A DNA stretch of 64,000 nucleotides, from NCBI GenBank assembly GCA_043764095.1, contig JAYUKX010000135.1, positions 1 through 64,000 of the forward strand, written 5' to 3'. A program made the translations under genes and the position numbers. The stretch comes from M3007 sp043764095. GTDB taxonomy: Bacteria; Bacteroidota; Bacteroidia; Chitinophagales; Saprospiraceae. Numbering within the stretch: position 1 is the first letter of the stretch; each line of letters starts with the position of its first letter. Of this stretch, positions 44,801 to 53,047 are shown piece by piece. The notes below the pieces were generated by a model, which ran no database searches, had not been told where the DNA came from, and saw only the letters and a program-made list of their open reading frames with translations.

Positions 44801-45518
44801 TATGATTTACTTTGTCAAATACAGTAACACCACTACCAAAAATAGAAGGCTGCGGTGTTATGGCTGCCCTGTAAATTGCCCAACTGGCAGATCCATCGGT
44901 GATCCAATCCGAAGAAAGTCCTGTTGTAAGTACACTAGAAAAGGTGGTAACGGGCGCGCCCAAGACGCGCATATCGGGCGTAGGTACTATATCGTTCAAA
45001 AAAGTACCAATACCGCTATCGTAATAGGCGATAAGGCGGCGAAATCCGGAGGCAAGTTGGGTTTGTATTAAATTGCTTAACGTGGATTTGAGTCCCAATT
45101 CACTAGGTAAAGCCGTTTTAAGCACGTCAATTTGTTGCGCTAATGAGCCAGCAATACAAAATAAATGTCCTAAGTGGTCGCGCAGCCCTGGATCATCGGT
45201 ATCATTATCGAGGTTATTGAGAAAAGCAAAAATCTCCTGAACCCGAGTTGCATACACTTTGATGTCCTGAATCGCAGCGGTGGCGAGCAAAACGGATACA
45301 TCATCGGCAAAAAATCGTTGCCAATCGCCAGTGGCTGTATTGGTTTGGTCGTAGTATTGGAGGTAGGTAGCGTATGCACGCGCAAACACCATCAGATGAC
45401 CGGGTGTCCGCTCGTTCACGGGGGCATATCCAGGATCGAGCGCAAGGGCGCGCCGTTGTTCTTGGCTTGTCCCTTCCCGGACGAGTTTTTGGTTGTCGAT
45501 ATTTTGCGTGCAATCCAT
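41868..45518 (-). CDS. eCIS baseplate protein (Afp11/gpJ-like)
   Basis: A 1216-residue protein with baseplate J-like features in its C-terminal third: AEAPADFYRRISERLRHKDRAITLWDYEKIIL (a conserved stretch around 970-1005), followed by HVTIVTIPNQEQQNVRNPLRPYTS and a FYPGFDETFYLKKLKEEL segment. The N-terminal part, beginning about residue 45, is helical (VFARAYATYLQYYDQ). Such giant versions occur in Bacteroidota eCIS. It overlaps the gp25 stop by 1 bp and the Afp12 start by 4 bp. Confidence 0.9.
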   Translation of the reverse strand: MDCTQNIDNQKLVREGTSQEQRRALALDPGYAPVNERTPGHLMVFARAYATYLQYYDQTNTATGDWQRFFADDVSVLLATAAIQDIKVYATRVQEIFAFLNNLDNDTDDPGLRDHLGHLFCIAGSLAQQIDVLKTALPSELGLKSTLSNLIQTQLASGFRRLIAYYDSGIGTFLNDIVPTPDMRVLGAPVTTFSSVLTTGLSSDWITDGSASWAIYRAAITPQPSIFGSGVTVFDKVNHIATHNLFTAVFDQLLKVYTRTIAEAKLALEATLTNWDQHEPHYTLFLAFLRLNEYARQATNTLTARHLDFYYRDILQLKEKPAAPGQAHLLLELAKHVDTHLLEEKALLKAGKDDLGKDVFFANNRDLVANKAKVVELKTLYKHINKSGDSLPEMGHRLFASPIANSDDGLGGAFVTDDQSWHPFFNKIYTDGNLFDIKMPRATVGFAVGSHYLYMAEGARTITLDMTIDNALIGINAELLPYITCSFTTKDGWLEKVPVSFTRTSATNLRIIAKLEGNDPAITPYIAKTHGFHFEATLPVLMIGIRQDTPAYIYLLFQNTKITNIALTVNVIGLKTLAVNNDFGPVDTSKPFLPFGPSPIAGSSLIFGSKEVFQKNCTSANIKGEWQVQPRAYGTLPNAKMTFLKNGKWENSEDETPFTNTEFNMTLNGINNAVLDTPNFTENEPFATNAAYGFVRIAIPKDENFGQTAYQNALRDYLINTANGGSPSVPTPLPQVPIALSFSLDYTATQQIAVSSSNENAFKARKARFYHIAPFGDAEKHAYLNPLAGYQVHLFPQFDFERDGTTKESIAELYVGISDIVPPQNVALLFQVSDGTADPLSRKPDPGKHIHWSYLRGNEWASFAKDQVEDLTGELTRSGIVTLAFPREATSNNTILPAGQFWIRLAVSEKSEAVCRLLLVGAQALLSTFSDKGNDPAFPAKTIPAGTITKLNQPDAGVKKVTQPFDSFNGRGAEAPADFYRRISERLRHKDRAITLWDYEKIILEAFPMIYRAKCLNHTEYEPTTSGLGTYRELAPGHVTIVTIPNQEQQNVRNPLRPYTSLGTLLEIETFLKKRLSCFVRLHVKNPQFEEVKTEFKVRFYPGFDETFYLKKLKEELTRFLSPWAFPGGGSPSFGGKIYKSVLINFIEERPWVDYVADFKLRHKPGNSSVFSKDLNEAIASTAVSILVSVPASQHLITLITLAEATAAAEQCPCES

Positions 45519-45961
45519 TATTTGTTATCTGGCAAAAGGTTAATGGTAGTAGTAAGGTTGATATCTGTTCCTTCTTCTTTGTAGAAAGGAAACACAAAAT
45601 TGAACCTTGAATTGGTGGAGCGTACCCTGTAAATGACTTCAATCAGGATAACACCTTCGTTTTCGCGACTTGTATCGAGTTTTACTTTTTCTACATCAAT
45701 ACGCGATTCGTGGTACAGCACCGCTGCTTCAATTTTGTGCGCCATCAAGGTTTTTAGGGTGGTATCGAGGTTTTCAAATACCAATTCCTCCAAGTTACAG
45801 CCAAAATCGGGCAACATGACGCGTTCACCGGGTGCTGTGGTGAGTAAAATCTCTAAACTGGAAGAAATATCCGCTTCCTGTTCTAGCATTTCCACTGTAT
45901 TGAGTGTTTTACTGAATGTTGGCGGAAATGACCAGCCACGACCTAAAAATGGAGTATTCAT
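45518..45961 (-). CDS. gp25-like baseplate wedge protein (Afp9-like)
   Basis: A 147-residue protein of the gp25/lysozyme-like baseplate family: MNTPFLGRGWSFPPTFS at the N-terminus, then the DISSSLEILLTTAPGERVMLPDFGCNLEELVFE core, the best conserved sequence of the family (around 30-62). I placed the start at ATG 45961. An upstream ATG at 46015 would add 18 residues encoded by the inverted repeat (MSAAETTD...), which are not family sequence. The gene is separated from the PAAR gene by the MITE-like element at 45996-46175. Confidence 0.93.
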   Translation of the reverse strand: MNTPFLGRGWSFPPTFSKTLNTVEMLEQEADISSSLEILLTTAPGERVMLPDFGCNLEELVFENLDTTLKTLMAHKIEAAVLYHESRIDVEKVKLDTSRENEGVILIEVIYRVRSTNSRFNFVFPFYKEEGTDINLTTTINLLPDNK

Positions 45962-45995
45962 GTTGAGATTTGTTATTAAAGTAAAGATAGTGTCG

Positions 45996-46175
45996 GTGGT
46001 TTCGGCTGCGCTCAACCACCTCTTTCTTCGCTACTGAGATTTGTATTACATTCAAATAAATTCGATTGCATAAGTAAAAATATTTGTTATGTGACCACTT
46101 CATACACTCTAAATGTGCCACCTAAGCCCAATTTTAGGAGCGAAGAACGCGGTGGTTGAGCGCAGCCGAAACCAC
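45996..46175. mobile_element. MITE-like inverted-repeat element inside the eCIS operon
   Basis: Arms of about 38 bp (45996-46033 and 46138-46175) are inverted repeats with the outer 25 bp perfect (GTGGTTTCGGCTGCGCTCAAC and CACC) and only two mismatches further in. About 105 bp of AT-rich sequence lies between. There is no transposase ORF and no obvious target-site duplication. The element sits in the 221-bp gap between the PAAR and gp25 genes, the largest gap in the cluster. Similar GGTTTCGGCTGCGCTCAACC sequences are common dispersed repeats in Bacteroidota. Confidence 0.7.
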
Positions 46176-46182
46176 GCGCCCC

Positions 46183-46452
46183 CTAGCCCCCAATCAACAC
46201 CGTTACCGCCCCCGGAGGCATAATCAATCCGCCACCAGCCGTTGGATCACCCACCCTAGCAGCAGGCATACCCCCAATCAATACCGTAGCGGATCCTTTT
46301 ATGATAGCATCTGCGCCGCAGGTATCCCCCAATCGCGCTGCCGGCATACCGCCAATCAGTACGGTGGGTGCGCCGGGTGGTATAATGGGTACTGGCACAC
46401 CTGATGTAGCGGTGCTAACAATCATATCCGTCACTCTTGCTGCTGGTAACAT
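46183..46452 (-). CDS. PAAR spike-tip protein (Afp10-like)
   Basis: An 89-residue protein made of PAAR-type repeats: PAARVTD, GAPTVLIGGMPAARLGD, GSATVLIGGMPAARVGD, and GAVTVLIGG. It forms the pointed metal-bound tip on the VgrG-like spike that pierces the target membrane. It lies 35 bp after the VgrG-like gene and just before the inverted-repeat element. Confidence 0.95.
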   Translation of the reverse strand: MLPAARVTDMIVSTATSGVPVPIIPPGAPTVLIGGMPAARLGDTCGADAIIKGSATVLIGGMPAARVGDPTAGGGLIMPPGAVTVLIGG

Positions 46453-46487
46453 AAATTACTGTTAGTATTTTATTTAAATCTCATTCC

Positions 46488-48257
46488 TTAGTTAATCTGA
46501 ACAATGCCGCCTTGTATGACCACAGTACCACTGCCTTTTACGGTGGTACTGGCTCCCGAAATTTCAGCACTTCCACTACCTGCTGCTTTGTAGGCGGCAG
46601 AGGCTTTGAAGTCCATATTTACACCTTCCATTTTGATGTCTTTAGAGGCTTTTAGTATGAAATCTTTAGCACTTTCAATGGTGATGCCTTTGTCGTCGAG
46701 TGTAATGGTATTGCCGTTTTGATCCTCTAGTTTGATGCCTTTGTCTTCTTCCGAAAGGGTAAGTTTATTACCTGCGGGTGTTTCAAAAGCCATGATCTTT
46801 TTGTCATCATCAAAGGTCATTTTTAGTTTTTCTCGCGAAATATATCCCTTCAAATGGTTATCGTCTTTTGGTGGTTCGGGTGCGGGATGTTTGCTGCTGT
46901 GGCACATGCCAAGTATGACTGGAAACCGGGGATCATCGTGCAAAAAACCTACAATTACCTCGTCATCAATTTCAGGTCTAAAATACGTACCACGTTGATT
47001 ACCAGCATCTAATGTAGCAATACGCGCCCAAGTGCCTTCTTCTTGAGGGCTAATGAGCGGTAGCCGCACTTTGATACGATCTTCGCCGTCGGGGTCGCCT
47101 TCCAACTTGGTCACGATACCGGTATGCAAGCCACTTACTGCCGGAATTAATCCCGCTGCGGGCATAGGCCGCAAATTGTACATCGCGGCAAAACTTTCCG
47201 GATTGATACCAAATTGTACATCTGTTTCCCAGTTACCGCCTGCAAACTGGTGCCGCACCGCAGATACAAACACCTTGCCCTGCATCCGTTCACCTATGCC
47301 CTGTACTTCCATAATATTGCCCGGTTTTACCCCTGCAAATCCTTGAAATTTGACACGTCCACGTACTTTGGCCAGCCGTTCGCGCAAGAGTTGGCCATCG
47401 GCCCATGCTTGCAATTCGGGACTGCTCATTTTGCCGCCATGTCTTAGGTTGTGCGCAGGGCCACCTATGACATCGGCGAGTGTTTCCGGTGTTATATTGC
47501 CATTACTCGTTGTGTTGGGTTCGCTGGCCTCTGCTTCGATCAATTCCTGATCCGAGGCATTCCAACTGTGGGCTTTAATGCCCTTGCTTTGTAATCGGGC
47601 ATCTATTTCGGCATCCAGTTCGAGTATAGTAGCACCAAAAGTGGCAGTTACCACCGATTCCAATCCGGTATTGGGTTTGGCAATGATAATTTTGCCATCT
47701 TCTACCATCACAAATTGACCATTGGCTTCGGCGCGGCAGATCATAAAATCCCAATCTGTTGCTTCGTATTGTACCACTTCCTTCAAATCGGGCGTGGTTG
47801 CTTCCACGTCTTTATCCAGCCCGTAGGCACCAATAATATCTTCTAAAATTGCACTGTCTTTTTGATCTTCAAAATATGCACTTTTTAAACCTGAGGTCAT
47901 TTTAACCGCTTCGTCGCGACATTCTACGATTAAAAAACTGCCAGTTCTTCTAATTTTAACGCTGTTTTTGATCACTATTCCTTTAAAAACCGTTGATTCC
48001 TCGGAACGATAACCCAATTTGATTTCAATTTTTTTTCCCGGAATAAATTGATCCGAATTACCCACTTCAAATGTACCAATAGCCGCTTCTCCATCTAAAA
48101 TATGCAGTATGGCCGAAGGCACCCGATTGAGTTCTCTGGATACGGCTATCGACAACACCTGAATGGTCGTGGAAACCTCCGTACCTTCCATCAGTATCCT
48201 TGCGGTACAAAGGTCGGGAGAGGCTGGTGTTGGAATAGTGGAGGCGTTATTGGGCAT
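46488..48257 (-). CDS. VgrG-like hub-spike protein (Afp8-like)
   Basis: A 589-residue protein. Residues about 1-360 are the gpD/gp27-like hub: EGTEVSTTIQVLSIAV at the N-terminus and LLRERLAKVRGRVKFQGFAG later. A gp5-type OB-fold follows (GIVTKLEGDPDGEDRIKVRLP, then GTYFRPEIDDEVIVGFLHDDPRFPVILG, about 380-460). The C-terminal beta-helix spike has short alternating repeats (KLEDQNGNTITLDDKGITIE, then KGSGTVVIQGGIVQIN). It carries the PAAR tip encoded next. Confidence 0.94.
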   Translation of the reverse strand: MPNNASTIPTPASPDLCTARILMEGTEVSTTIQVLSIAVSRELNRVPSAILHILDGEAAIGTFEVGNSDQFIPGKKIEIKLGYRSEESTVFKGIVIKNSVKIRRTGSFLIVECRDEAVKMTSGLKSAYFEDQKDSAILEDIIGAYGLDKDVEATTPDLKEVVQYEATDWDFMICRAEANGQFVMVEDGKIIIAKPNTGLESVVTATFGATILELDAEIDARLQSKGIKAHSWNASDQELIEAEASEPNTTSNGNITPETLADVIGGPAHNLRHGGKMSSPELQAWADGQLLRERLAKVRGRVKFQGFAGVKPGNIMEVQGIGERMQGKVFVSAVRHQFAGGNWETDVQFGINPESFAAMYNLRPMPAAGLIPAVSGLHTGIVTKLEGDPDGEDRIKVRLPLISPQEEGTWARIATLDAGNQRGTYFRPEIDDEVIVGFLHDDPRFPVILGMCHSSKHPAPEPPKDDNHLKGYISREKLKMTFDDDKKIMAFETPAGNKLTLSEEDKGIKLEDQNGNTITLDDKGITIESAKDFILKASKDIKMEGVNMDFKASAAYKAAGSGSAEISGASTTVKGSGTVVIQGGIVQIN

Positions 48258-48266
48258 GTGGGTGAT

Positions 48267-48971
48267 CTAATTTGAGTTTTTATCAATAGGTGGAAAAACA
48301 AGTTCCATTCCGGGTTTTAATGCCCTAAAATTGCCGATACCATTAGCGGCGGCTACTTGTAAATAAAAGCGAGGTTCGCCATAAATACGTGCGCACATAA
48401 GCGGTAAGGTATCGCCCGCCCTTACCATACGGATATGGGTCAAGTCGGGGGAATGCCTGTTTTCCTCGGCGGCCCGTTTTTGATCTTCAATCGTACTTTT
48501 TAATTTTACCTTGGCTACCGCCCGCAGCGGATGCCCATTGGGGCTAAATAATTTGTAAGTAATACTCAATTCAAGTACACGACCAATAAAAACAGCGTTT
48601 TCGCCCCAAGCCAATTTAATAACATTAGGCTGGTGGGCATCATCTTTGAAATTGACCAGCAGTGTTTTGAATGCCTTTATTTCATCGGCGATACTTTCCC
48701 GCGATTTGCCATCAATAATACCGGTATTGTCAAACAAGAACTCAAAGGTCATTTCCTGCGGTTCTGTTTTTTCGTACTTCATTTCCTGCCCGCTGGTACC
48801 CTGTGCTTGTGCATTATCGGCGTACTTTAATTTGTACTCATGGGTATAACTTTCGGGGTTAATGAGCACTGTTACGTGTTCATCAGCGTCCAATAATGAA
48901 CCAGTTTCGGCTTTTTTAGGGTCTTGGAACCCCAAAATGAGCATTTTTTCCAATTTTCCAGTAGTAGCCAT
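48267..48971 (-). CDS. LysM-domain tail/hub protein (Afp7-like)
   Basis: A 234-residue protein with an N-terminal eCIS beta-domain (KLEKMLILGFQDPKKAE...VLINPESYTHEYKLKY) and a C-terminal LysM (about 182-230: MVRAGDTLPLMCARIYGEPRFYLQVAAANGI). Afp7/gp53-like proteins bridge the tube and the hub-spike in the baseplate. Its start overlaps the DUF5908 stop by one base (TAATG), and it is 9 bp upstream of the VgrG-like gene. Confidence 0.92.
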   Translation of the reverse strand: MATTGKLEKMLILGFQDPKKAETGSLLDADEHVTVLINPESYTHEYKLKYADNAQAQGTSGQEMKYEKTEPQEMTFEFLFDNTGIIDGKSRESIADEIKAFKTLLVNFKDDAHQPNVIKLAWGENAVFIGRVLELSITYKLFSPNGHPLRAVAKVKLKSTIEDQKRAAEENRHSPDLTHIRMVRAGDTLPLMCARIYGEPRFYLQVAAANGIGNFRALKPGMELVFPPIDKNSN

Positions 48972-49159
48972 TATCGTTCATTTTTTTGCTGAAGGATTTG
49001 AAGAACCTGTTCCACGCATTCGGCTACTACGGCCTCTTTATCCCCCCCCCCAACGCCCCCATTACCGCTCTGCGGTTGCTGGGGAGCTGCTGTAGCATTG
49101 GGCTGACTAGGCGGCGTTACCGAAACCTTGATATGCAATTCTTTTATTTCGATGGGCAT
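48971..49159 (-). CDS. DUF5908 small eCIS protein
   Basis: A 62-residue protein: MPIEIKELHIKVSV (the invariant DUF5908 start), a Pro/Gln/Gly-rich linker (TPPSQPNATAAPQQPQSG) and a short C-terminal helix (VVAECVEQVLQIL). DUF5908 genes lie in the same place, between tube and LysM genes, in many Bacteroidota eCIS; a role as a small baseplate or tube connector (Afp6-like) is guessed from position. Confidence 0.85.
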   Translation of the reverse strand: MPIEIKELHIKVSVTPPSQPNATAAPQQPQSGNGGVGGGDKEAVVAECVEQVLQILQQKNER

Positions 49160-49168
49160 AGCGTAGAT

Positions 49169-49606
49169 TTACTTGATGGTGAAGTACTGGTAAATAAGTT
49201 CGAGTGTCTCGATCACGATGGCGTTTTCGTTGGCATTGAGATCGGTTACGCTCCATTTTTTGGGAATGGCGTGGGTGACGTTCCAAGTGCGCAAGGGCTC
49301 GCTTTTTTCATTCATCAAGATAATACTAATATCTGTTGGTCGAAAATCGCGGTCGCGAAATGCGGCCAAACACCATTTGGTGACTTCCGAATCGATCAGC
49401 ATTCCCCGCTTAAGTACGAGATCGGCATATTTTGTCCGACCAGGTAATTTATGGGTAAAGCGGTTTTCACCACCCTCCTTAAATTCTTCCATATCGTACT
49501 CTACCGAAAGCCCCGAAACCGTCTGAAACCTGACATCGTTTTTCCCTTTTAAACCAGTAAATTCCACTTTATAATAGAATCCCCAAGGCGGATAATAATC
49601 AACCAT
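49169..49606 (-). CDS. eCIS inner tube protein 2 (gp19-like; Afp5-like)
   Basis: A 145-residue phage-tail-tube family protein: FYYKVEFTGLKG, FQTVSGLSVEYDMEEFKEGG, HKLPGRTKYADLVLKRGM, DISIILMNEKSEPLRTWNV and IVIETLELIYQYF. It is the baseplate-proximal adaptor tube by analogy with Afp5, because a second, distinct tube gene lies 14 bp upstream. Length is normal for the family. Confidence 0.92.
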   Translation of the reverse strand: MVDYYPPWGFYYKVEFTGLKGKNDVRFQTVSGLSVEYDMEEFKEGGENRFTHKLPGRTKYADLVLKRGMLIDSEVTKWCLAAFRDRDFRPTDISIILMNEKSEPLRTWNVTHAIPKKWSVTDLNANENAIVIETLELIYQYFTIK

Positions 49607-49620
49607 AACAGATGGCGTTT

Positions 49621-50058
49621 TTAGATTTTCATGAGTTTGAGCCCTTCGTGCGCGATTTCGAGGCTTTCCATTGCGATTTCATTCGCATCGGATTTGAGAT
49701 CGGGTGCGGTCACTTTTACTGGGAAACAGCGCGTTGCCGACCAAGCGGCCACAGGCACGTGTTTTTCGTTGAGCAAACGGATCACTACATCGCGGCGGCC
49801 TTCTACCCGTTCGTTTGAAATTTCGTCGAGCCAACTGTTGTAATCAAAATCGCCTTCAAATTTGCCCCTTTTCAGGGTGATATTGCTAAATTTACGCATT
49901 CCAGGCATTTTGATCTTATTAAAATCCTTGCTGTCGCTGTGTCGGTATTCGATCATTTCAACCTGCATATCGAGTCCGGTTACTTCGGAAAAACTTATTT
50001 TTGCGCCGCCCCAGTCCACTTGGAAATGAAAACGAGGTATTGGATATTCTTGTGCCAT
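49621..50058 (-). CDS. eCIS inner tube protein 1 (gp19-like; Afp1-like)
   Basis: A 145-residue major tube protein: RFHFQVDWGGAKISFSEVTGL, then KMPGMRKFSNITLKRGKFEGD, VIRLLNEKHVPVAAW and IAMESLEIAHEGLKLMKI. It stacks in hexameric rings to form the conduit through which cargo passes. It lies 48 bp after the sheath gene; sheath-tube adjacency is standard. Confidence 0.95.
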   Translation of the reverse strand: MAQEYPIPRFHFQVDWGGAKISFSEVTGLDMQVEMIEYRHSDSKDFNKIKMPGMRKFSNITLKRGKFEGDFDYNSWLDEISNERVEGRRDVVIRLLNEKHVPVAAWSATRCFPVKVTAPDLKSDANEIAMESLEIAHEGLKLMKI

Positions 50059-50106
50059 AATTTTATTGTAAGTGGTGAGTTATAAGAGATGATCTATTAA
50101 TTTGGA

Positions 50107-51921
50107 CTATGATTCGGCCAATTTATGAGAGAACCGGAGGATAATAAATTCTGCAGGCCGTACTGCCGCCATACCGATTTCTACAATCATTCGACCTTCC
50201 AATATATCCAGCGCGGTCATTGTTTTACCAAGGCCAACGGCAACATAAAAAGCATGTTCGGGTTTAACACCCTGCAACGCACCCTGCCGCCAAAGCGTAT
50301 TCAGGAAATTTTCGATCATGGCCTGTACGCGCACCCATGTATTGGCATCGTTGGGCTCAAAAACAAATTGCTCGGTGGCTTTTTTAACAGATTCCTCTAC
50401 AAAAATGAAGAGGCGACGCACGTTTACATAACGCCACTCGTTATCGTTGCCCGCTAAGGTGCGCGCGCCCCAAACGAGGGTACCTTTGCCCTGGAACGGA
50501 CGAATGGCATTGACCGATTTGCCCGCGAGGGTATCCACATTCAAGTCACTTTGGAACTGGCTGGAAACCTGAATGGTTGGTTGGATAACACTCGCAACAC
50601 TTACGTTAGCAGGTGCTTTCCATACGCCTCTGCTATTATCAACACTTGCATAAATACCTGCCATAAGGCTACTCGGCGGTAGTGCTACACCCGAACTTAG
50701 TATTTTATCGAGAATGAGGTTGTATAGAGCGTTATTCTTGTCCTTTACTTTGCTCAATTGAGTAAAAGAGTAATCGTTTAGTAACAACAGCGCATCCGAA
50801 GCAGTATTCATCGCTGTCTGTGCTGCGGTAAGTGCTAACAGGGCATTGTCCCGATTGGTAGTTGCAGTAGTTAGTTCGCCTGTTTTTAAGAGTAACCAAG
50901 CATCAACAGCCGCCGCCAACGCACCTGCTGCCGCATTTTGGATAGTGGCATCTACATTACTCATGCCTACTGCATCATAAATGGCCAATTTTATGTTTTC
51001 TTCAACAAGAACAACGGGTGCTAATGTATCCGCTATTGTATTGATTTGTGTTGCAATATTAAATGCCTTTTCTGCAATACTAAAATCGGATAGTTCCACT
51101 TCATAAGCGTCCTCTGCTGCTACAAGTGCGGCGTAATTTGTTGATGCGGTTAAGGCTGCCGCAACATTTGCAGGTGCGGCGGATGCTGCGCCATTTTCCG
51201 TATAAAGCCGGACAAAACTAATATTATCACCACTTGCATTTCTAAGACGATAAGTGAATACTGTTTCGATAAATGGATAATAAGCCGCACCATATTTTGC
51301 TTCATCCACGCCAGATGGAACACTGTTTCTGAAAAAAGCAGTGATATCAGAATTGGTTTTGTACTTATCAGATACATCTAAAATAGTGAACCTATCTTGC
51401 AATTCCGCGCATTGTTTGAGCGCGGCAGTTGCCCATTGTCCATATTGGGTATTGTTTAAAAGTACCGCCTCTGGACTCACTAAAAGCGTCACTTCATCCA
51501 CTCCTTTTGCAGCCGCCAAACCGTTTAAAATGCTGTTAATATCGGCTTTGCCATCCAAAAACGAACCCACCGAAATGATATAACATGGCCCGCCACCATT
51601 GGCATAAAAGGCCTGCACAGCATGGTACAAGATGAACGGAGGATTGGGCTTTTCAACGATATCGACCTGAAATGTTCCCGAAGCGGTATTAAAATCAACA
51701 TCCACCCTAAACCGTTCTGTACTTGAAGTGCCGAATAAACTTTCGTACTCAAGGAGTGATGTAATGCGTACCGGTTTAAGGGTCAAATCTGTTTTCCCTT
51801 CGGCAGCCTTCTCGGTATAACCGATAAACGCCGGTATGGCCGTTTCTACCGGCGCAATGGAAGGTGGAAATTTAGGGATCTCTTCGATGTAAACCCCTGG
51901 GGTTTTATACATTGTTGCCAT
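50107..51921 (-). CDS. Contractile sheath protein with an Ala-rich insertion (Afp2/3-like)
   Basis: A 604-residue sheath. The N-terminal YKTPGVYIEEIPKFPPSI and the GYTEKA segment are universal sheath motifs; the C-terminal handshake region (MIENFLNTLWRQGALQGVKPEHAF, then GRMIVEIGMAAVRPAEFIILRF) is complete. Between about residue 240 and 410 lies an insertion of about 170 residues, rich in Ala and predicted helical (ALTASTNYAALVAAEDAYE; AAAGALAAAVDAWLLL), absent from typical 350-450-residue sheaths. It probably decorates the outside. It is the only sheath gene in the cluster, whereas Afp uses three. Confidence 0.95.
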   Translation of the reverse strand: MATMYKTPGVYIEEIPKFPPSIAPVETAIPAFIGYTEKAAEGKTDLTLKPVRITSLLEYESLFGTSSTERFRVDVDFNTASGTFQVDIVEKPNPPFILYHAVQAFYANGGGPCYIISVGSFLDGKADINSILNGLAAAKGVDEVTLLVSPEAVLLNNTQYGQWATAALKQCAELQDRFTILDVSDKYKTNSDITAFFRNSVPSGVDEAKYGAAYYPFIETVFTYRLRNASGDNISFVRLYTENGAASAAPANVAAALTASTNYAALVAAEDAYEVELSDFSIAEKAFNIATQINTIADTLAPVVLVEENIKLAIYDAVGMSNVDATIQNAAAGALAAAVDAWLLLKTGELTTATTNRDNALLALTAAQTAMNTASDALLLLNDYSFTQLSKVKDKNNALYNLILDKILSSGVALPPSSLMAGIYASVDNSRGVWKAPANVSVASVIQPTIQVSSQFQSDLNVDTLAGKSVNAIRPFQGKGTLVWGARTLAGNDNEWRYVNVRRLFIFVEESVKKATEQFVFEPNDANTWVRVQAMIENFLNTLWRQGALQGVKPEHAFYVAVGLGKTMTALDILEGRMIVEIGMAAVRPAEFIILRFSHKLAES

Positions 51922-52022
51922 GTTAACTTGTTTTAAATTGTTGACAATGTGATAGTTATTAGACTTTTGAACAAAAGATCACTTGGGCATAACTGGCTCT
52001 TTTGCTCATAAAGTTTATTTAC

Positions 52023-53042
52023 TTATTGGTAAATTTCTGAAATTATTTTTGTAATCTTTTTCGGTGGCGTATTTTGGTCAAATTCCACTTTTATCGTACC
52101 CTCCGAGGGCTTTAAATGGGCACCTGTGGCAGCACTACCAAAAAAGGTAAGCGGTAACGAACCCAATTCTGTACTGGGCAATGCCGGATTGGTTTTGCTC
52201 TTGTACCGCCATACCGAACGCCGATTTTTGAACCGTACCTCAAATACTGGCGCGGTTGGTTTTACCAGCCCTCCCGTGGTGCAACTCATAGCAGCATCGG
52301 TGGGGTGAACTGCGCGGATTTGAATCAAAGCATATATATTATCAGGTATTTCAGTGCCTAGAATGATGCCTTTTGCGGGTGCGCCTACCATACCGACAGG
52401 TGGCGTAATAACAGGTATATCGCTTTGGTGTAAAAATACCGGACAATCATTGGCGGCCACACCTGTATAAATATTTTCGGTGCCACCAATTTCATTTGTA
52501 ACCTGAATAATGTTTCCTGCTGATTGTAGCAATGCTTCTATTGGATAATTGGTGGCTGGAGGCACAAATACGGGAAATGGTTGGCTCAAGAAAAGACCCT
52601 TTGGTGTGTTAGCGCCACTTGTGTTTTTTAAAACAAATACATTTTCCTTAAAACGGTATATTTCTCCATCGGGAGCATATGGAATTTCATAAATATTGCG
52701 GCTATAAAATGAATGCGCCGTGTAATTGTCAAAATCCTTATGCCGCACCGATACCACAAATTCAAATACCGCATCGTCCGCCACCGTTACATTATTGGGT
52801 ACTACTACCACGCCACCCAATGCAGTATCCTTATATACGCCGCGCAAGCCTTTGATCAGCGTTGCTGTTTTTGAGGTGGGTTCAATGTTCAAAAAAGACC
52901 TTCTATCGTAGTTCAATAGTCGCTTTTCCTTTTGTATGGTACTTAGGTTGTCAAAAACCACAGTACCCTCATCCAGCCAGTAATGGTGGAGTAGCCGAAC
53001 TTCAAAAAGGCGTTTGTAACCGATGGTAAGTATTTCCGACAC
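52023..53042 (-). CDS. eCIS-associated protein between cap and sheath genes
   Basis: A 339-residue protein of unknown function. The start I prefer is GTG 53042 (MSEILTIGYKRLFEVRLLHHYWLDEG), 5 bp after the DUF4255 stop; an upstream ATG frame would overlap that gene by 142 bp and adds no family sequence. The IGYKRLFEVRLLHHYWL start is recalled from other Bacteroidota eCIS loci. The body is beta-rich (VFEFVVSVRHKDFDNYTAHS; VFEVRFKNRRSVWRYK). Position suggests a cap-proximal or tube-plug component, but this is inference. Confidence 0.65.
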   Translation of the reverse strand: MSEILTIGYKRLFEVRLLHHYWLDEGTVVFDNLSTIQKEKRLLNYDRRSFLNIEPTSKTATLIKGLRGVYKDTALGGVVVVPNNVTVADDAVFEFVVSVRHKDFDNYTAHSFYSRNIYEIPYAPDGEIYRFKENVFVLKNTSGANTPKGLFLSQPFPVFVPPATNYPIEALLQSAGNIIQVTNEIGGTENIYTGVAANDCPVFLHQSDIPVITPPVGMVGAPAKGIILGTEIPDNIYALIQIRAVHPTDAAMSCTTGGLVKPTAPVFEVRFKNRRSVWRYKSKTNPALPSTELGSLPLTFFGSAATGAHLKPSEGTIKVEFDQNTPPKKITKIISEIYQ

Positions 53043-53047
53043 TGTGT

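Noticed and set aside
46156..46404. A + strand frame beginning MSAAETT, like an upstream extension of the gp25 gene
   Set aside because: Both arise from the two arms of the inverted repeat; neither is conserved protein sequence.
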